Positions 43,008 through 52,017 of a stretch of DNA of 63,466 bases are shown piece by piece. The position numbers were made by a program, and so were the translations under genes. The stretch is taken from NCBI GenBank assembly GCA_009380005.1, contig WHSQ01000007.1:230-63695 (forward strand), read 5' to 3'. This DNA is from Actinomycetota bacterium. GTDB taxonomy: Bacteria; Actinomycetota; CADDZG01; WHSQ01. The notes beneath the pieces are model-generated. The model did no database searches and was not told where the DNA came from. It saw only the letters and a program-made list of their open reading frames with translations. Position 1 is the stretch's first letter; every line of letters starts with the position of its first letter.

Positions 43008-45872
43008 GTGGGGTCACTCTTCATCCTCGTTCCGATCCTGGTCGCGCTCGCGGCCTTGGCGCTGTCCAGCCCGGTCCAACGCAGGCTCGCGGTCAGGCAG
43101 TCGATCCGCCGCCCGCGCGAGACGATGCTGGTCATCGCCGGAAGCCTGCTGGGCACGGCGATCATCACGGGCAGCTTCATCGTGGGCGACACACTGGACT
43201 CGTCCGTGCGCGTGACCGCATACACGCAACTAGGACCCGTCGACGAGATGATCCAGGTCCCCGATCCAAAGCAGGCGGGCACGATCGTGAAGGACATCGA
43301 AGCTCTGGATGACGACCGGATCGACGGCGTCACGTCGTTGCTTTCACTCGAGGCTCCCGTTGCATCCTCCGCCTCCGGGAAGCGACGTGCAGAGCCGAAG
43401 GCTCAACTGATCGAACTCGACTTCGAACGGGGACGAAGCTTCGGTTCCGACCCCGCGCTCACCGGCATCCGAGGCAAGACCCCCCGCGACGAGCAGGCTG
43501 TGATCACCACCGACGTGGCTGATCTCCTGCGATTGTCACGCGGCGACGAGCTGACGGCGTTCGTCTTCGGGCAGGAGGTGGACCTCGAGGTCGACAGGAT
43601 CATCGAACGCAACGGCCTGGCCGGATTCTGGACCGGACCCGAGACCACGTCCGCGAACGTGTTCGTCGCCCCCGGCACGCTCGCATCGGCGATCGGAGAT
43701 GAGCTGCCGGAAGGCGCCAACCCACCGTTGACGTCGGTGCTGGTCTCGAACCGAGGAGGGGTGGAAGACGGGGCCAGGCTTTCGGAAGGCGTGTCTGGGG
43801 TCATCGAGGAGGAATTGCACGGAACGCCCTTGCGTATCGAGCCGATCAAGCAGGATCGCCTCGATTCTGCGAAGGCATCGGGCGAAGAGTTCAGCGAGCT
43901 GTTCGTCGCGATCGGGACTTTCGCGGTGGTGGCGGGGATCCTGTTGCTCATCAACATCTTCGTGATGCTCGCGGAGGAACGTAAGAAGGAGCTCGGCATG
44001 ATGCGAGCCGTGGGGGCCACGAGGTGGGGGCTGGTCCGAGGCTTCGTGATCGAGGGTGCCGTCTACGGTTTCCTCGCGGCGGTCTTGGGAGCCGCGCTCG
44101 GCGTCTTGGTCGGGTGGGCGATCGTGAAACTGGCGGCCCCGATCTTCGCCGGCTTCGGAGACTTCTCTCTCGAGCTGACCTTCGATGCCGAGGTGGAGAG
44201 CATCGTCCTCGGCTTCGTCCTGGGTTCGGTGATCTCCTTCGTGAGCGTCTTCTTCACCAGCCTTCGGATCAGCCGGATCAACATCATCCGCGCCATCCGA
44301 GAACTACCCGAGCCGACGGAGCGGAAGACGCGGCTCGTAACGTTGATCGCGGCAACCATCTTCGGGCTGCTCTGCATGTTGTGGTTCACGCTGTCGTTGG
44401 GCCAGGATGATGGCTGGCCGGGGATGCTGCTCGGCCCCGCTCTGGCCGTCTATGCACTGCTTCCGTTACTGACCCGGCTCATCACTCGTCGTCCGGCCGT
44501 CATCCTCGCGTCGACGATCGGGCTCGCCTGGGGCATCTTCGGGAACTCGATCCTCGACGGCAAGATCTTCGAGGGCGGGGACATATTCGCATTCGTGGGA
44601 CAGGGCGTGTTGCTGACCTTCTCCGCCGTGGTCTTGCTGACGCAGATCCAGGAGAACCTCGCACACCTCCTGCGCGCCGTCGCGGCTCGGGGGCTGACGC
44701 TGCGGCTCGGGCTGGCGTACCCCCTGGCCCACCGTTTCCGCACCGGATTGACGTTGGGCATGTACGCCCTGGTGCTGTTCACGATGACGTTCATCGCGGT
44801 GCTTTCGAACGTTTTCGGCGGTCAGGTGGATGCGACCACACGGAGGGCCTCGGGCGGTTTCGACATGTACCTCGTGGCCAGCCAGAGCAACCCTCCTTCC
44901 ACGGACGAGATCGAGGGCTTCGAGGGAGTGGACGAGGTCGCCCCTCTGAACTTCGCACCCGTGCTCTATCAGCCGGACGGCGTCGGCGCGCCCGCAGCGT
45001 GGACGGCGACGGGTATCGATGATTCGTTCATCGCGGCCGGGACGCCACTGCTCAACGAGAAGGAAGAGGGCAAGACCGCGAAGGAAGTGTGGGAGACGGT
45101 GCTCGAGGACCCGTCCACCGTCATCATCGACACCTTCTTCCTTCAACAGGGTGGCGGGGGTCCACCGACGAACGTCGTGGACGTAGGCGCGGAAGTCACC
45201 CTCGTCGATCCCCTGACCGGAAAGAGAACGGACCGGCGCGTGATCGGCATCGTCGATACCGACGTGACGTTCGCGGGTTCGTGGATGTCCAAACGCTCTC
45301 TGGACGAGGCGCTGGACGGTCGTGCCGCGCAGAGTCGCTTCCATCTCACGCTGGACGAAGGTGCGGACGTGGCTGATGTGGAGACGCGCCTGCAGGGCGA
45401 GTTCTTCCGCAACGGCGTGGAGGCGTCTACCTTCAGAGAACAGGTGGAGCTGTTCGCTCAGGCGAACCTCCAGTTCCTCCGCTTGATGCAGGGCTATCTC
45501 GCTCTCGGTCTGATCGTGGGGATCGCGGGGCTGGGCGTCCTGATGGTCCGTGCGGTCCGCGAACGCCGCCATGAAGTGGGCGTGCTCAGGTCGTTGGGGT
45601 TCATGTCTTCCCAGGTCCGGCGGGCTTTCCTTCTGGAGGCGGCCTTCATAGCGATCGAGGGGATCCTGATCGGGGCAGCCTTGGCCCTCGTAACGGCCGC
45701 TCAGTTGATCGGCAACGGCGACTTCGGAGAGGGGATCGCCTTCACCGTTCCGTGGATGCAGGTGGCGGTTCTGATAGCGGTTGCACTGATCTTCTCTTTG
45801 TTCGCAACCGTGTGGCCGGCTGCGCAAGCGGCGCGCATCCCGCCCGCGGTTGCCTTGCGCATCGCCGACTGA
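43008..45872 (+). CDS. FtsX-family ABC transporter permease, two FtsX domains
   Basis: This 954-aa permease has a first membrane helix near residue 40, a large extracytoplasmic domain (about 60-290), an FtsX domain with three helices (about 295-430), a set of further helices, a second extracytoplasmic domain (about 600-800), and a final FtsX domain (about 810-950). Both FtsX units contain the RAVGATRWGLVRGFVIEG and RSLGFMSSQVRRAFLLEA type motif. It should pair with the ATPase upstream. Substrates could be lipids, peptides or lipoproteins. Confidence 0.93.
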   Translation: MGSLFILVPILVALAALALSSPVQRRLAVRQSIRRPRETMLVIAGSLLGTAIITGSFIVGDTLDSSVRVTAYTQLGPVDEMIQVPDPKQAGTIVKDIEALDDDRIDGVTSLLSLEAPVASSASGKRRAEPKAQLIELDFERGRSFGSDPALTGIRGKTPRDEQAVITTDVADLLRLSRGDELTAFVFGQEVDLEVDRIIERNGLAGFWTGPETTSANVFVAPGTLASAIGDELPEGANPPLTSVLVSNRGGVEDGARLSEGVSGVIEEELHGTPLRIEPIKQDRLDSAKASGEEFSELFVAIGTFAVVAGILLLINIFVMLAEERKKELGMMRAVGATRWGLVRGFVIEGAVYGFLAAVLGAALGVLVGWAIVKLAAPIFAGFGDFSLELTFDAEVESIVLGFVLGSVISFVSVFFTSLRISRINIIRAIRELPEPTERKTRLVTLIAATIFGLLCMLWFTLSLGQDDGWPGMLLGPALAVYALLPLLTRLITRRPAVILASTIGLAWGIFGNSILDGKIFEGGDIFAFVGQGVLLTFSAVVLLTQIQENLAHLLRAVAARGLTLRLGLAYPLAHRFRTGLTLGMYALVLFTMTFIAVLSNVFGGQVDATTRRASGGFDMYLVASQSNPPSTDEIEGFEGVDEVAPLNFAPVLYQPDGVGAPAAWTATGIDDSFIAAGTPLLNEKEEGKTAKEVWETVLEDPSTVIIDTFFLQQGGGGPPTNVVDVGAEVTLVDPLTGKRTDRRVIGIVDTDVTFAGSWMSKRSLDEALDGRAAQSRFHLTLDEGADVADVETRLQGEFFRNGVEASTFREQVELFAQANLQFLRLMQGYLALGLIVGIAGLGVLMVRAVRERRHEVGVLRSLGFMSSQVRRAFLLEAAFIAIEGILIGAALALVTAAQLIGNGDFGEGIAFTVPWMQVAVLIAVALIFSLFATVWPAAQAARIPPAVALRIAD

Positions 45873-45939
45873 ACCCGGGCCCACGCTGAGGTCGTGTTAG
45901 GTAACCAAGCGCGCGCACGCGAACGCACGCGACGACTGG

Positions 45940-46548
45940 GTGGATCAGACCAATGAGGCCTGGGCCCTGGCGAGTTGCAGCGACTGCTCCACCGTTGCGG
46001 TCGCGTTCCAGCTGCTGCTCATCCTGGAGGAAGCCGATGTCGTGATCCCGCAGAACATCGCGGTCGCGGTGAACGCGTTCTGCACGGAGTGCTTCACGTA
46101 TGCCTTGGCGATGCAGACCATCTTCAGCCTGCAAGGCCCGTTGAGCGACGCGGCCATGGACGAGCTGATGACCATTTGGGAATTCCTCGAACAGATCCAA
46201 GCGAACATCGAAGACATCCCCCTGGATCAGCTCTACCCGATGCTGCTTGCGATCCAGGATGCGATCATGGACATCCTGATCGAGGAGGGCGCATCCGGTT
46301 CGTCCGACGGGGTCGAAGTAACCGAAGGCACGTCCACCGATGACTCCGGATCCGTCGACGGCACGTCGGGGGACTCGGGAGCCACGGAGGGATCCACATC
46401 GGAGCCGGTCGCGGACTCCAGTCCGGAGCCGAGCCCGGAGCCCAGCGACGAGCCCACCTCGGAACCGACCTCAGAGCCCACCTCGGAGCCGACGCCGGAG
46501 CCGACCTCGGAACCGAGCCCGGAGCCCACGCCCGAACCTTCCCCGTAG
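45940..46548 (+). CDS. Fragment of a secreted-type protein with S/T-P-E-P tail
   Basis: This 202-aa ORF begins with a region of paired Cys (ASCSDCSTVAVAFQLLL and NAFCTECFTYALAMQ) that resembles a family of exported actinobacterial proteins, and ends in a long P-E-P-[ST] tail. No signal peptide is present. The open frame continues upstream to a stop at 45898-45900 with family-like residues (ANARDDWVDQTNEAW) but no start codon, so the gene looks truncated at its 5' end. The GTG at 45940 may be used in the remnant. Confidence 0.55.
   Translation: MDQTNEAWALASCSDCSTVAVAFQLLLILEEADVVIPQNIAVAVNAFCTECFTYALAMQTIFSLQGPLSDAAMDELMTIWEFLEQIQANIEDIPLDQLYPMLLAIQDAIMDILIEEGASGSSDGVEVTEGTSTDDSGSVDGTSGDSGATEGSTSEPVADSSPEPSPEPSDEPTSEPTSEPTSEPTPEPTSEPSPEPTPEPSP
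46420..46545 (+). repeat. Tandem repeat encoding the P-E-P-[ST] tail
   Basis: Degenerate 12-base units (GAGCCCACCTCG, GAGCCGACCTCG and variants) run for about 125 bases and encode Ser/Thr-Pro-Glu-Pro repeats. Confidence 0.8.
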
Positions 46549-46599
46549 GGCCGGCCCTCGTCCGACGGGACGCCCCGCCCAAGGAAGGATCGGGATCGT

Positions 46600-46643
46600 G
46601 ACCCCGGCACCCCGGTGAAGGCCCAGGGCACCGAACCGGGGTC
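46600..46643 (+). terminator. Hairpin upstream of radA
   Basis: GACCCCGG (46600-46607) pairs with CCGGGGTC (46636-46643), and an inner pairing of CCGGTG with CACCG is possible. No T tract follows. Confidence 0.45.
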
Positions 46644-46679
46644 TGATTCCTGTCGCAGGGCCCCCCTAGCCTCCCGGGT

Positions 46680-48029
46680 GTGAAGACCACCCCTTATGAG
46701 TGCCGCGACTGCGGCCACCGATCGCCGCGCTGGTTCGGGCGCTGCCCCGAATGCGGGGGCTGGGCGTCCGCGGACGCCGCCGGCCCCTCCGGCAGCGGCT
46801 CGGGGAGTCGGGTCGTCACGCTTTCGGCCGACGCTAGTTCGGCCGGGCGTGTACCCATGGGGGTGGACGAAGTCGACCGTGTGCTGGGAGGTGGCTGCGT
46901 CGCCGGCGAGGTCGTGCTGCTCGCGGGCGAGCCGGGGATAGGCAAGTCGACATTGGTCCTCCAGCTGATGTCCTCGCTGCTGGCGGCGGAGGTGCCGAGC
47001 CTTCTCGTTTCCGGGGAGGAATCGATCGATCAGGTGGGACTCCGCGCGGCCCGGTTGGGGGCGCCGCCGGGCCGTCTGCGGGCGGCCGCCGCGGGGGATC
47101 TCGCTCAGGTGATAACGACAGCCTCGGCCGAGCGCCCCCGGGTATTGATCGTGGATTCGATCCAAACGCTGACCGATCCGGATGCGGACGGGCCGCCGGG
47201 CAGCCTCGTCCAGGTTCGTGAATGTGCCTCTGCGCTGGCGCGGTTCGCCAAGTTGACGGACGTGATCGTGATCCTGGTCGGTCATGTGACCAAAGACGGA
47301 GGCGTCGCGGGGCCCAAGACGCTCGAGCACCTGGTCGACGCCGTCCTCCTGCTGGAGGGTGAGCGTTCCGGCACGCTGCGCCTGCTGCGCGCGACCAAGA
47401 ATCGGTTCGGTCCCTGTGACGAGACCGGTGTGTTCACGATGAACGGTCACGGGTTGGTGGCGGTCGCCGATCCATCGTCGCTCTTGCTCAGCGATCGACG
47501 TCCCGGCGTTGCCGGTTCGATCGTCTTTCCTTGTCTGGAGGGAAGCAGGCCGGTCCTGGTCGAGGTGCAGGCTCTGGTCACGAAGAGCGACCTTTCCCAC
47601 GCTCGGCGCGTCGCCATCGGGCTCGATCAGCGTCGCTTGAGCCTCATGCTCGGCGTGATGTCGCGTGATGCCGCGGTCAGCTTCACCAGCAAGGATGTCT
47701 TCGCGGCGGCCGCAGGCGGGCTCTCGGTCAAGGAGCCCGCTGCCGACCTGGCTCTTTGCCTGGCAGCGTTGTCCGCGGAGCGCGAGGTGCCCTTGGATGC
47801 CCAGATCGTGGCCGTCGGCGAGGTCGGGCTCGGTGGTGAGGTCCGGAAGGTTCCCGGCGTCGAACGCCGTTTGGCCGAAGCCGCGCGCTTGGGGTTCCGA
47901 TGCGCTTTGGTCCCGCGTGGACAGGGAGGTTCCGCCGCGATCGAGACGCGTGAGGTAGGCGACCTCGTCCAGGCCTTCGGGTCCGCCACCGTATCGCTAA
48001 CTACGTACGTGTCCCAAGGTTCAGCCTGA
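46680..48029 (+). CDS. radA: DNA repair protein RadA/Sms
   Basis: RadA is a RecA-like helicase that helps branch migration in recombination. The N-terminal zinc finger YECRDCG...CPECGGW is intact. Walker A is GEPGIGKST, the RadA-specific KNRFGP motif is present, and a C-terminal Lon-like domain is seen near LDAQIVAVGEVGLGGEVRKV. The 449-aa length is typical. In many actinobacteria a disA gene follows, but here carD comes next. Confidence 0.96.
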   Translation: MKTTPYECRDCGHRSPRWFGRCPECGGWASADAAGPSGSGSGSRVVTLSADASSAGRVPMGVDEVDRVLGGGCVAGEVVLLAGEPGIGKSTLVLQLMSSLLAAEVPSLLVSGEESIDQVGLRAARLGAPPGRLRAAAAGDLAQVITTASAERPRVLIVDSIQTLTDPDADGPPGSLVQVRECASALARFAKLTDVIVILVGHVTKDGGVAGPKTLEHLVDAVLLLEGERSGTLRLLRATKNRFGPCDETGVFTMNGHGLVAVADPSSLLLSDRRPGVAGSIVFPCLEGSRPVLVEVQALVTKSDLSHARRVAIGLDQRRLSLMLGVMSRDAAVSFTSKDVFAAAAGGLSVKEPAADLALCLAALSAEREVPLDAQIVAVGEVGLGGEVRKVPGVERRLAEAARLGFRCALVPRGQGGSAAIETREVGDLVQAFGSATVSLTTYVSQGSA

Positions 48030-48132
48030 ACTGCTCGTGTTATCCTCGATGCATAGGGCGAAAAGCCCCAATCCCGCGAATGGGGCGCCATCTTCGGCGC
48101 CGCGAGGTTTCGAGCAGGAGGATCGTTCCAAG

Positions 48133-48615
48133 GTGCGTTTCCGCGTCGGCGACAAGGTCGTCTATCCCCATCACGGTGCAGCCGTGATCGAGTCGATGGA
48201 GAAGAAACAACTGTTCGGCGAGGAGCGTGACTATTACATCCTCAAGCTTGCATACGGAGAGTTGACCCTGATGGTTCCGACCGACTCCACCGAAGAGGTC
48301 GGGCTCCGAGAGGTCACTCCGGCCAAGGAGATGCCCAAGGTCTTCAAGGTGCTCAAGAAGCAGGAGCCCACGACCAACACCACCAACTGGTCGCGCCGCT
48401 TCAAGGCGAACGTCGAGAAGCTCCGCTCCGGGGACATCTACCAGGTCGCCGACGTGGTTCGCAGCCTGCATCAGCGTGACAAGGAGAAGGGTTTGTCCGC
48501 CGGAGAGAAGCGGATGCTGACGAAGGCCAAGCAGATCCTCGTATCGGAGCTCAGTTTCGCCAAGAACGTCGACGAAGCCGCCGCCGAGCAGCTCCTGGAA
48601 GAGGTTCTGGGATAG
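48133..48615 (+). CDS. carD: CarD-family transcription regulator
   Basis: CarD binds RNA polymerase and stabilises the open complex. The N-terminal Tudor-like domain (VRFRVGDKVVYPHHGAAVIE) and C-terminal helical DNA-binding domain are complete. I use the GTG at 48133 because AGGAGG lies upstream and known CarD proteins begin close to this point. The length is 160 aa. The last codons overlap the start of ispD. Confidence 0.93.
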   Translation: MRFRVGDKVVYPHHGAAVIESMEKKQLFGEERDYYILKLAYGELTLMVPTDSTEEVGLREVTPAKEMPKVFKVLKKQEPTTNTTNWSRRFKANVEKLRSGDIYQVADVVRSLHQRDKEKGLSAGEKRMLTKAKQILVSELSFAKNVDEAAAEQLLEEVLG

Positions 48616-49289
48616 CACCTCCTGTCGCTGCGATCATCGCGGCCGGCGGTACGGGTGAGCGTGCTCGCACCGAGCCTTCGGAGCTCCTGAAACAGTTCCG
48701 GTCTCTTCGCGGCCGTCCGATGATCCAGTGGTCGATCGACGCCCTGATCCGGGCCGGCTGCACGCCCATAGTTGTCGCCGTGCCGGCGGAGCTCCTCGAT
48801 GATGCTCGCGGTCTGATGTCGCCGAACGCGGTCACGGTGGTTGAGGGGGGTTCGACGCGACAAGCTTCGGTGGCCCGCGCCTTGGAGCACGTATCGACGG
48901 ACCGGGTGCTGGTTCACGACGCATCGCGACCCCTGATCCGTGTCGACCTGGTGCACAGGGTGATCAAAGCGCTCGGAGACGCTCGGGCCGCGATCCCGGC
49001 CCTGCCGATCGAGGAGACGATCAAGACCGTCAGTGACGACCGAGTAGTGGGAACGATCTTCCGTTCGGGCCTCTGGCGTGCCCAGACTCCGCAGGGTTTC
49101 GATACGGAGACGCTGAGGGCGGCCCACGAGAAGGCGATAGAAGAGGGGTTCGAGGCCACGGATGACTGTGGGCTGATCGAGAGATACGGGGGCAAGGCAG
49201 CGATCGTGTGGGGCGATCGTCGCAACCTGAAGATCACGTACCCCGAAGATTTCGACCTCGCCGAAGCGTTGTTGGGGGAGAGCGAGTGA
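48612..49289 (+). CDS. ispD: 2-C-methyl-D-erythritol 4-phosphate cytidylyltransferase
   Basis: IspD forms CDP-ME in the MEP isoprenoid pathway. The nucleotide-binding loop AAGGTGERA, followed by KQFRSLRGRPMI, and the conserved VHDASRPLI and GTIFRSGLWRAQTPQGF segments are clear. The first ATG in frame (48720) would cut off the loop, so translation must begin upstream. In frame, the only plausible site between the carD end and VAAIIAAGG is an ATA at 48612, overlapping the carD stop as ATAG and preceded by GGAAGAGG (48596-48604 region). An AUA start is unusual. The length would be 225 aa. Confidence 0.88.
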   Translation: MAPPVAAIIAAGGTGERARTEPSELLKQFRSLRGRPMIQWSIDALIRAGCTPIVVAVPAELLDDARGLMSPNAVTVVEGGSTRQASVARALEHVSTDRVLVHDASRPLIRVDLVHRVIKALGDARAAIPALPIEETIKTVSDDRVVGTIFRSGLWRAQTPQGFDTETLRAAHEKAIEEGFEATDDCGLIERYGGKAAIVWGDRRNLKITYPEDFDLAEALLGESE

Positions 49290-49777
49290 TCAGGGTCGGA
49301 GTGGGTTTCGATGCTCATAGGTTCGATGCATCGCGCCCTCTGGTTCTGGGCGGTGTGACCATCCCGGACCATGCCGGCCTGTCGGGGCATTCGGATGCGG
49401 ACGTGTTGTCCCACGCGGTCGCCGACGCGCTCCTCGGTGCGGCTCGGTTGGGCGATCTGGGCGAGCATTTCCCGGACGACGCTCGGTGGAAGGATGCGTC
49501 CAGCATCGAGATCCTCGAAGTGGTGGCTCGGATGGTCGAGGAGGACGGCTGGTCGGTGGCCAGCGTCGACGCGACCGTGATCACCGAGGAACCCGCGCTC
49601 GCGCCCTACCGCGACGAGATGCGCATGAACCTAGCGAAGGCGCTCGGCGTGCATTCGGGAGAGCTCTCGGTCAAGGCGACGACCACCGATGGGATGGGGT
49701 TCACGGGACGAGGGGAAGGCATCGCTTCGCTCGTGGTGGCTGCATTGTTCCGACCCGACCCCGAACCTCCGAAGTAG
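49286..49777 (+). CDS. ispF: 2-C-methyl-D-erythritol 2,4-cyclodiphosphate synthase
   Basis: IspF makes the cyclodiphosphate of the MEP pathway. Zinc ligands D-x-H in GVGFDAHRF and the His of GLSGHSDADVLSHAV are present, and TTTDGMGFTGRGEGIA is the conserved C-terminal part. The GTG start overlaps the ispD stop by 4 bases. The length is 163 aa. Confidence 0.97.
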   Translation: MIRVGVGFDAHRFDASRPLVLGGVTIPDHAGLSGHSDADVLSHAVADALLGAARLGDLGEHFPDDARWKDASSIEILEVVARMVEEDGWSVASVDATVITEEPALAPYRDEMRMNLAKALGVHSGELSVKATTTDGMGFTGRGEGIASLVVAALFRPDPEPPK

Positions 49778-49796
49778 CGGCGGGTAGGGTGAAGCG

Positions 49797-51242
49797 ATGA
49801 TCCGGGTGCACGACACGCTTACGGGGAAGATCGTCGATCTCGAGCCTGCCCGGCCCGGGCGTATCTCCATGTACGTGTGTGGGCCGACGGTCTATAACCA
49901 GATCCACATCGGCAACGCCCGCTCGATGGTGTGGTTCGACATGATCCGCCGGTACCTGAGGTACCGGGGCTTCGAGGTCATGTACGTGCAGAACTACACC
50001 GATGTGGACGACAAGATCATCGAGCGGGCGAACCTCGAAGGGATCGCTGCGGAGGCGGTCGCGAACAAGTACGAGCATGCGTACGAGTTGGTCATGGGCG
50101 CGCTCGGGGCGGAACAACCCGACATCCTGGTACGCGCCACTCAGCACATCGAGGACATGGTCGCCGCCATCAAGGGCCTGATCGACCGCGGCATGGCGTA
50201 CGAATCGGGTGGCAACGTGTGGTTCTCGGTCGAGGCCTTTCCCGGCTACGGCAAGCTCTCCAACCGGTCGTTGGACGACATGAGAGCCGGCGAACGGATC
50301 GAGCCGAGTGAGCACAAGCGGAATCCCCTGGACTTCGCCCTCTGGAAGTCCGCCAAGGAAGAGGAGCCGTCATGGCCTTCGCCGTGGGGGCCGGGTCGGC
50401 CCGGTTGGCACATCGAGTGCTCGGTGATGTCGACCAAGTATCTCGGCATGGGGTTCGACATCCACGGCGGGGGCAGCGACCTGATCTTCCCGCACCACGA
50501 GAACGAGATAGCCCAGGCGGAAGGTCTGATGGGTAGCGAACCGTTCGCTCGTAACTGGCTGCATGCCGGCATGGTCCAGATGGAGGCAGAGAAGATGTCC
50601 AAGTCTCTGGGGAACTTCGTGCTGACGGCGGAGATCGTGGAACGGTTCGACCCCGAGGCAGTGAGGTACTGGGCTTTGATGGGTTCGTACCGGTCCCAGG
50701 TGACCTTTTCGGAAGCAACCCTCAACGATGCCACGCAGGCCCACTCTCGTTGGGCGACCTTCCTCACCGCGGCGCGCCACGCGTTGGGAGACGATGCTCC
50801 GACCGACCTCGTGACGCACCGCCCCGTCGACGCGGCGGAAGGTGAGCCTCTGCCGCAGTACGTAGCTCGCGCTGTCGAAGGATTGGACGATGACTTCAAC
50901 TCGGCGGCCGCCTTCGCCGCGATCCACGATCTCGTCCGCGAAGCGAACCGGTCCATAGAGGGCGCGCAGCTGAACGAACCGGAAGCCAAGAAGACCTTGA
51001 GTGGGCTCTTGGAGCAGTTCTTGGAACTGACCCATCTCTTCGGCTTCACGTTCCCACGCACGACGGAAGGGACGGAGATCCTTGGTGCACTCGTGGAGTA
51101 CCTGCTGGAACTTCGTGAGGATGCCCGTAAGGACAAGTCGTTCGATCGTGCCGATGCGATCCGTGCACGGTTGATCGAGATCGGCGTGGCGGTCGAAGAC
51201 ACCCCCGCAGGACCCAGATGGCGCATCGCCGACAACGGGTAG
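49797..51242 (+). CDS. cysS: Cysteinyl-tRNA synthetase
   Basis: CysS charges tRNA-Cys. The HIGH-like motif is in CGPTVYNQIHIGNAR, zinc ligands include Cys in WHIECSVMS and His/Glu in HHENEIAQAE, and the KMSKS loop is KMSKSLGNF. The 481-aa length is typical. The gene order with ispDF and rlmB is common in actinobacteria. Confidence 0.97.
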   Translation: MIRVHDTLTGKIVDLEPARPGRISMYVCGPTVYNQIHIGNARSMVWFDMIRRYLRYRGFEVMYVQNYTDVDDKIIERANLEGIAAEAVANKYEHAYELVMGALGAEQPDILVRATQHIEDMVAAIKGLIDRGMAYESGGNVWFSVEAFPGYGKLSNRSLDDMRAGERIEPSEHKRNPLDFALWKSAKEEEPSWPSPWGPGRPGWHIECSVMSTKYLGMGFDIHGGGSDLIFPHHENEIAQAEGLMGSEPFARNWLHAGMVQMEAEKMSKSLGNFVLTAEIVERFDPEAVRYWALMGSYRSQVTFSEATLNDATQAHSRWATFLTAARHALGDDAPTDLVTHRPVDAAEGEPLPQYVARAVEGLDDDFNSAAAFAAIHDLVREANRSIEGAQLNEPEAKKTLSGLLEQFLELTHLFGFTFPRTTEGTEILGALVEYLLELREDARKDKSFDRADAIRARLIEIGVAVEDTPAGPRWRIADNG

Positions 51243-52012
51243 CAGGGAAACCTCGCGGATCCCATCGCGTGTCCACGCCGGACGAGGTCGACGAAAGGCT
51301 CGTCTACGGCCGGCGCCCGGTGCTCGAACACCTCATCGCGGGTGCTGCTACGGAACGCCTCCTCGTCGCTCAGGAAGCATCGCGCGGCGAGAACCTGAAC
51401 GAGATCCTGCGGCGCGCCGAAGCCGGAGGGGTTCGAACGCGGCGCGTGCCGCGATCGGAGCTCGACCGGTTGAGCGGCGGAGGCAATCATCAGGGGGTCG
51501 CGGTCCTTGCATCTCGTTTCCGCTACGTGGACGTGGAGTCTTTGCTCGCCTCCGCGGACGCCACGATCCTCATCCTGGATGGGGTCATGGACCCACACAA
51601 CTTCGGATCCCTTCTGCGAAGCGCCGACGGTGCCGGTTTCGGCGGTGTGGTGATCCGTTCTCGCCGTGCGGCCCAGGTGACGGCCGCCGTACGGAGGGTG
51701 TCCGCGGGGGCGGCGGAATTCGTGCCCGTGGCACGCGTACCTAACTCGACGCTCGCGGTCGAGAGAGCCAAGGACGCCGGGCTGTGGGTGGTGGGGCTCG
51801 ACGAGGACGCGGATGACGATCTATGGACGTCGAGCTCGTTGGAGCCTCCGGTGGCTCTGGTCCTTGGATCGGAGGACAAGGGGATAGCACCGAAGGTCAG
51901 GGAGAAGTGCGACGAGACCGTTCGGATACCGTCGCGTGGCCGGGTGGGATCTCTGAACGTGTCGGTCGCCGGTGCGATCGCCATGTTCGAGGTCGCTCGC
52001 CGGCGGGGCTGA
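51218..52012 (+). CDS. rlmB: 23S rRNA (guanosine-2'-O-)-methyltransferase RlmB
   Basis: This SpoU-family (TrmH-like) enzyme methylates 23S rRNA. An N-terminal substrate-binding domain (about residues 25-95, VYGRRPVLEHLIAG) is followed by a SPOUT domain with DGVMDPHNFGSLLRSADGAG, LVLGSEDKGI and RIPSRGRVGSLNVSVAGAIAM. The start is the ATG at 51218, overlapping cysS, with AGGA upstream. It is 264 aa. Confidence 0.94.
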   Translation: MAHRRQRVAGKPRGSHRVSTPDEVDERLVYGRRPVLEHLIAGAATERLLVAQEASRGENLNEILRRAEAGGVRTRRVPRSELDRLSGGGNHQGVAVLASRFRYVDVESLLASADATILILDGVMDPHNFGSLLRSADGAGFGGVVIRSRRAAQVTAAVRRVSAGAAEFVPVARVPNSTLAVERAKDAGLWVVGLDEDADDDLWTSSSLEPPVALVLGSEDKGIAPKVREKCDETVRIPSRGRVGSLNVSVAGAIAMFEVARRRG

Positions 52013-52017
52013 GACCG

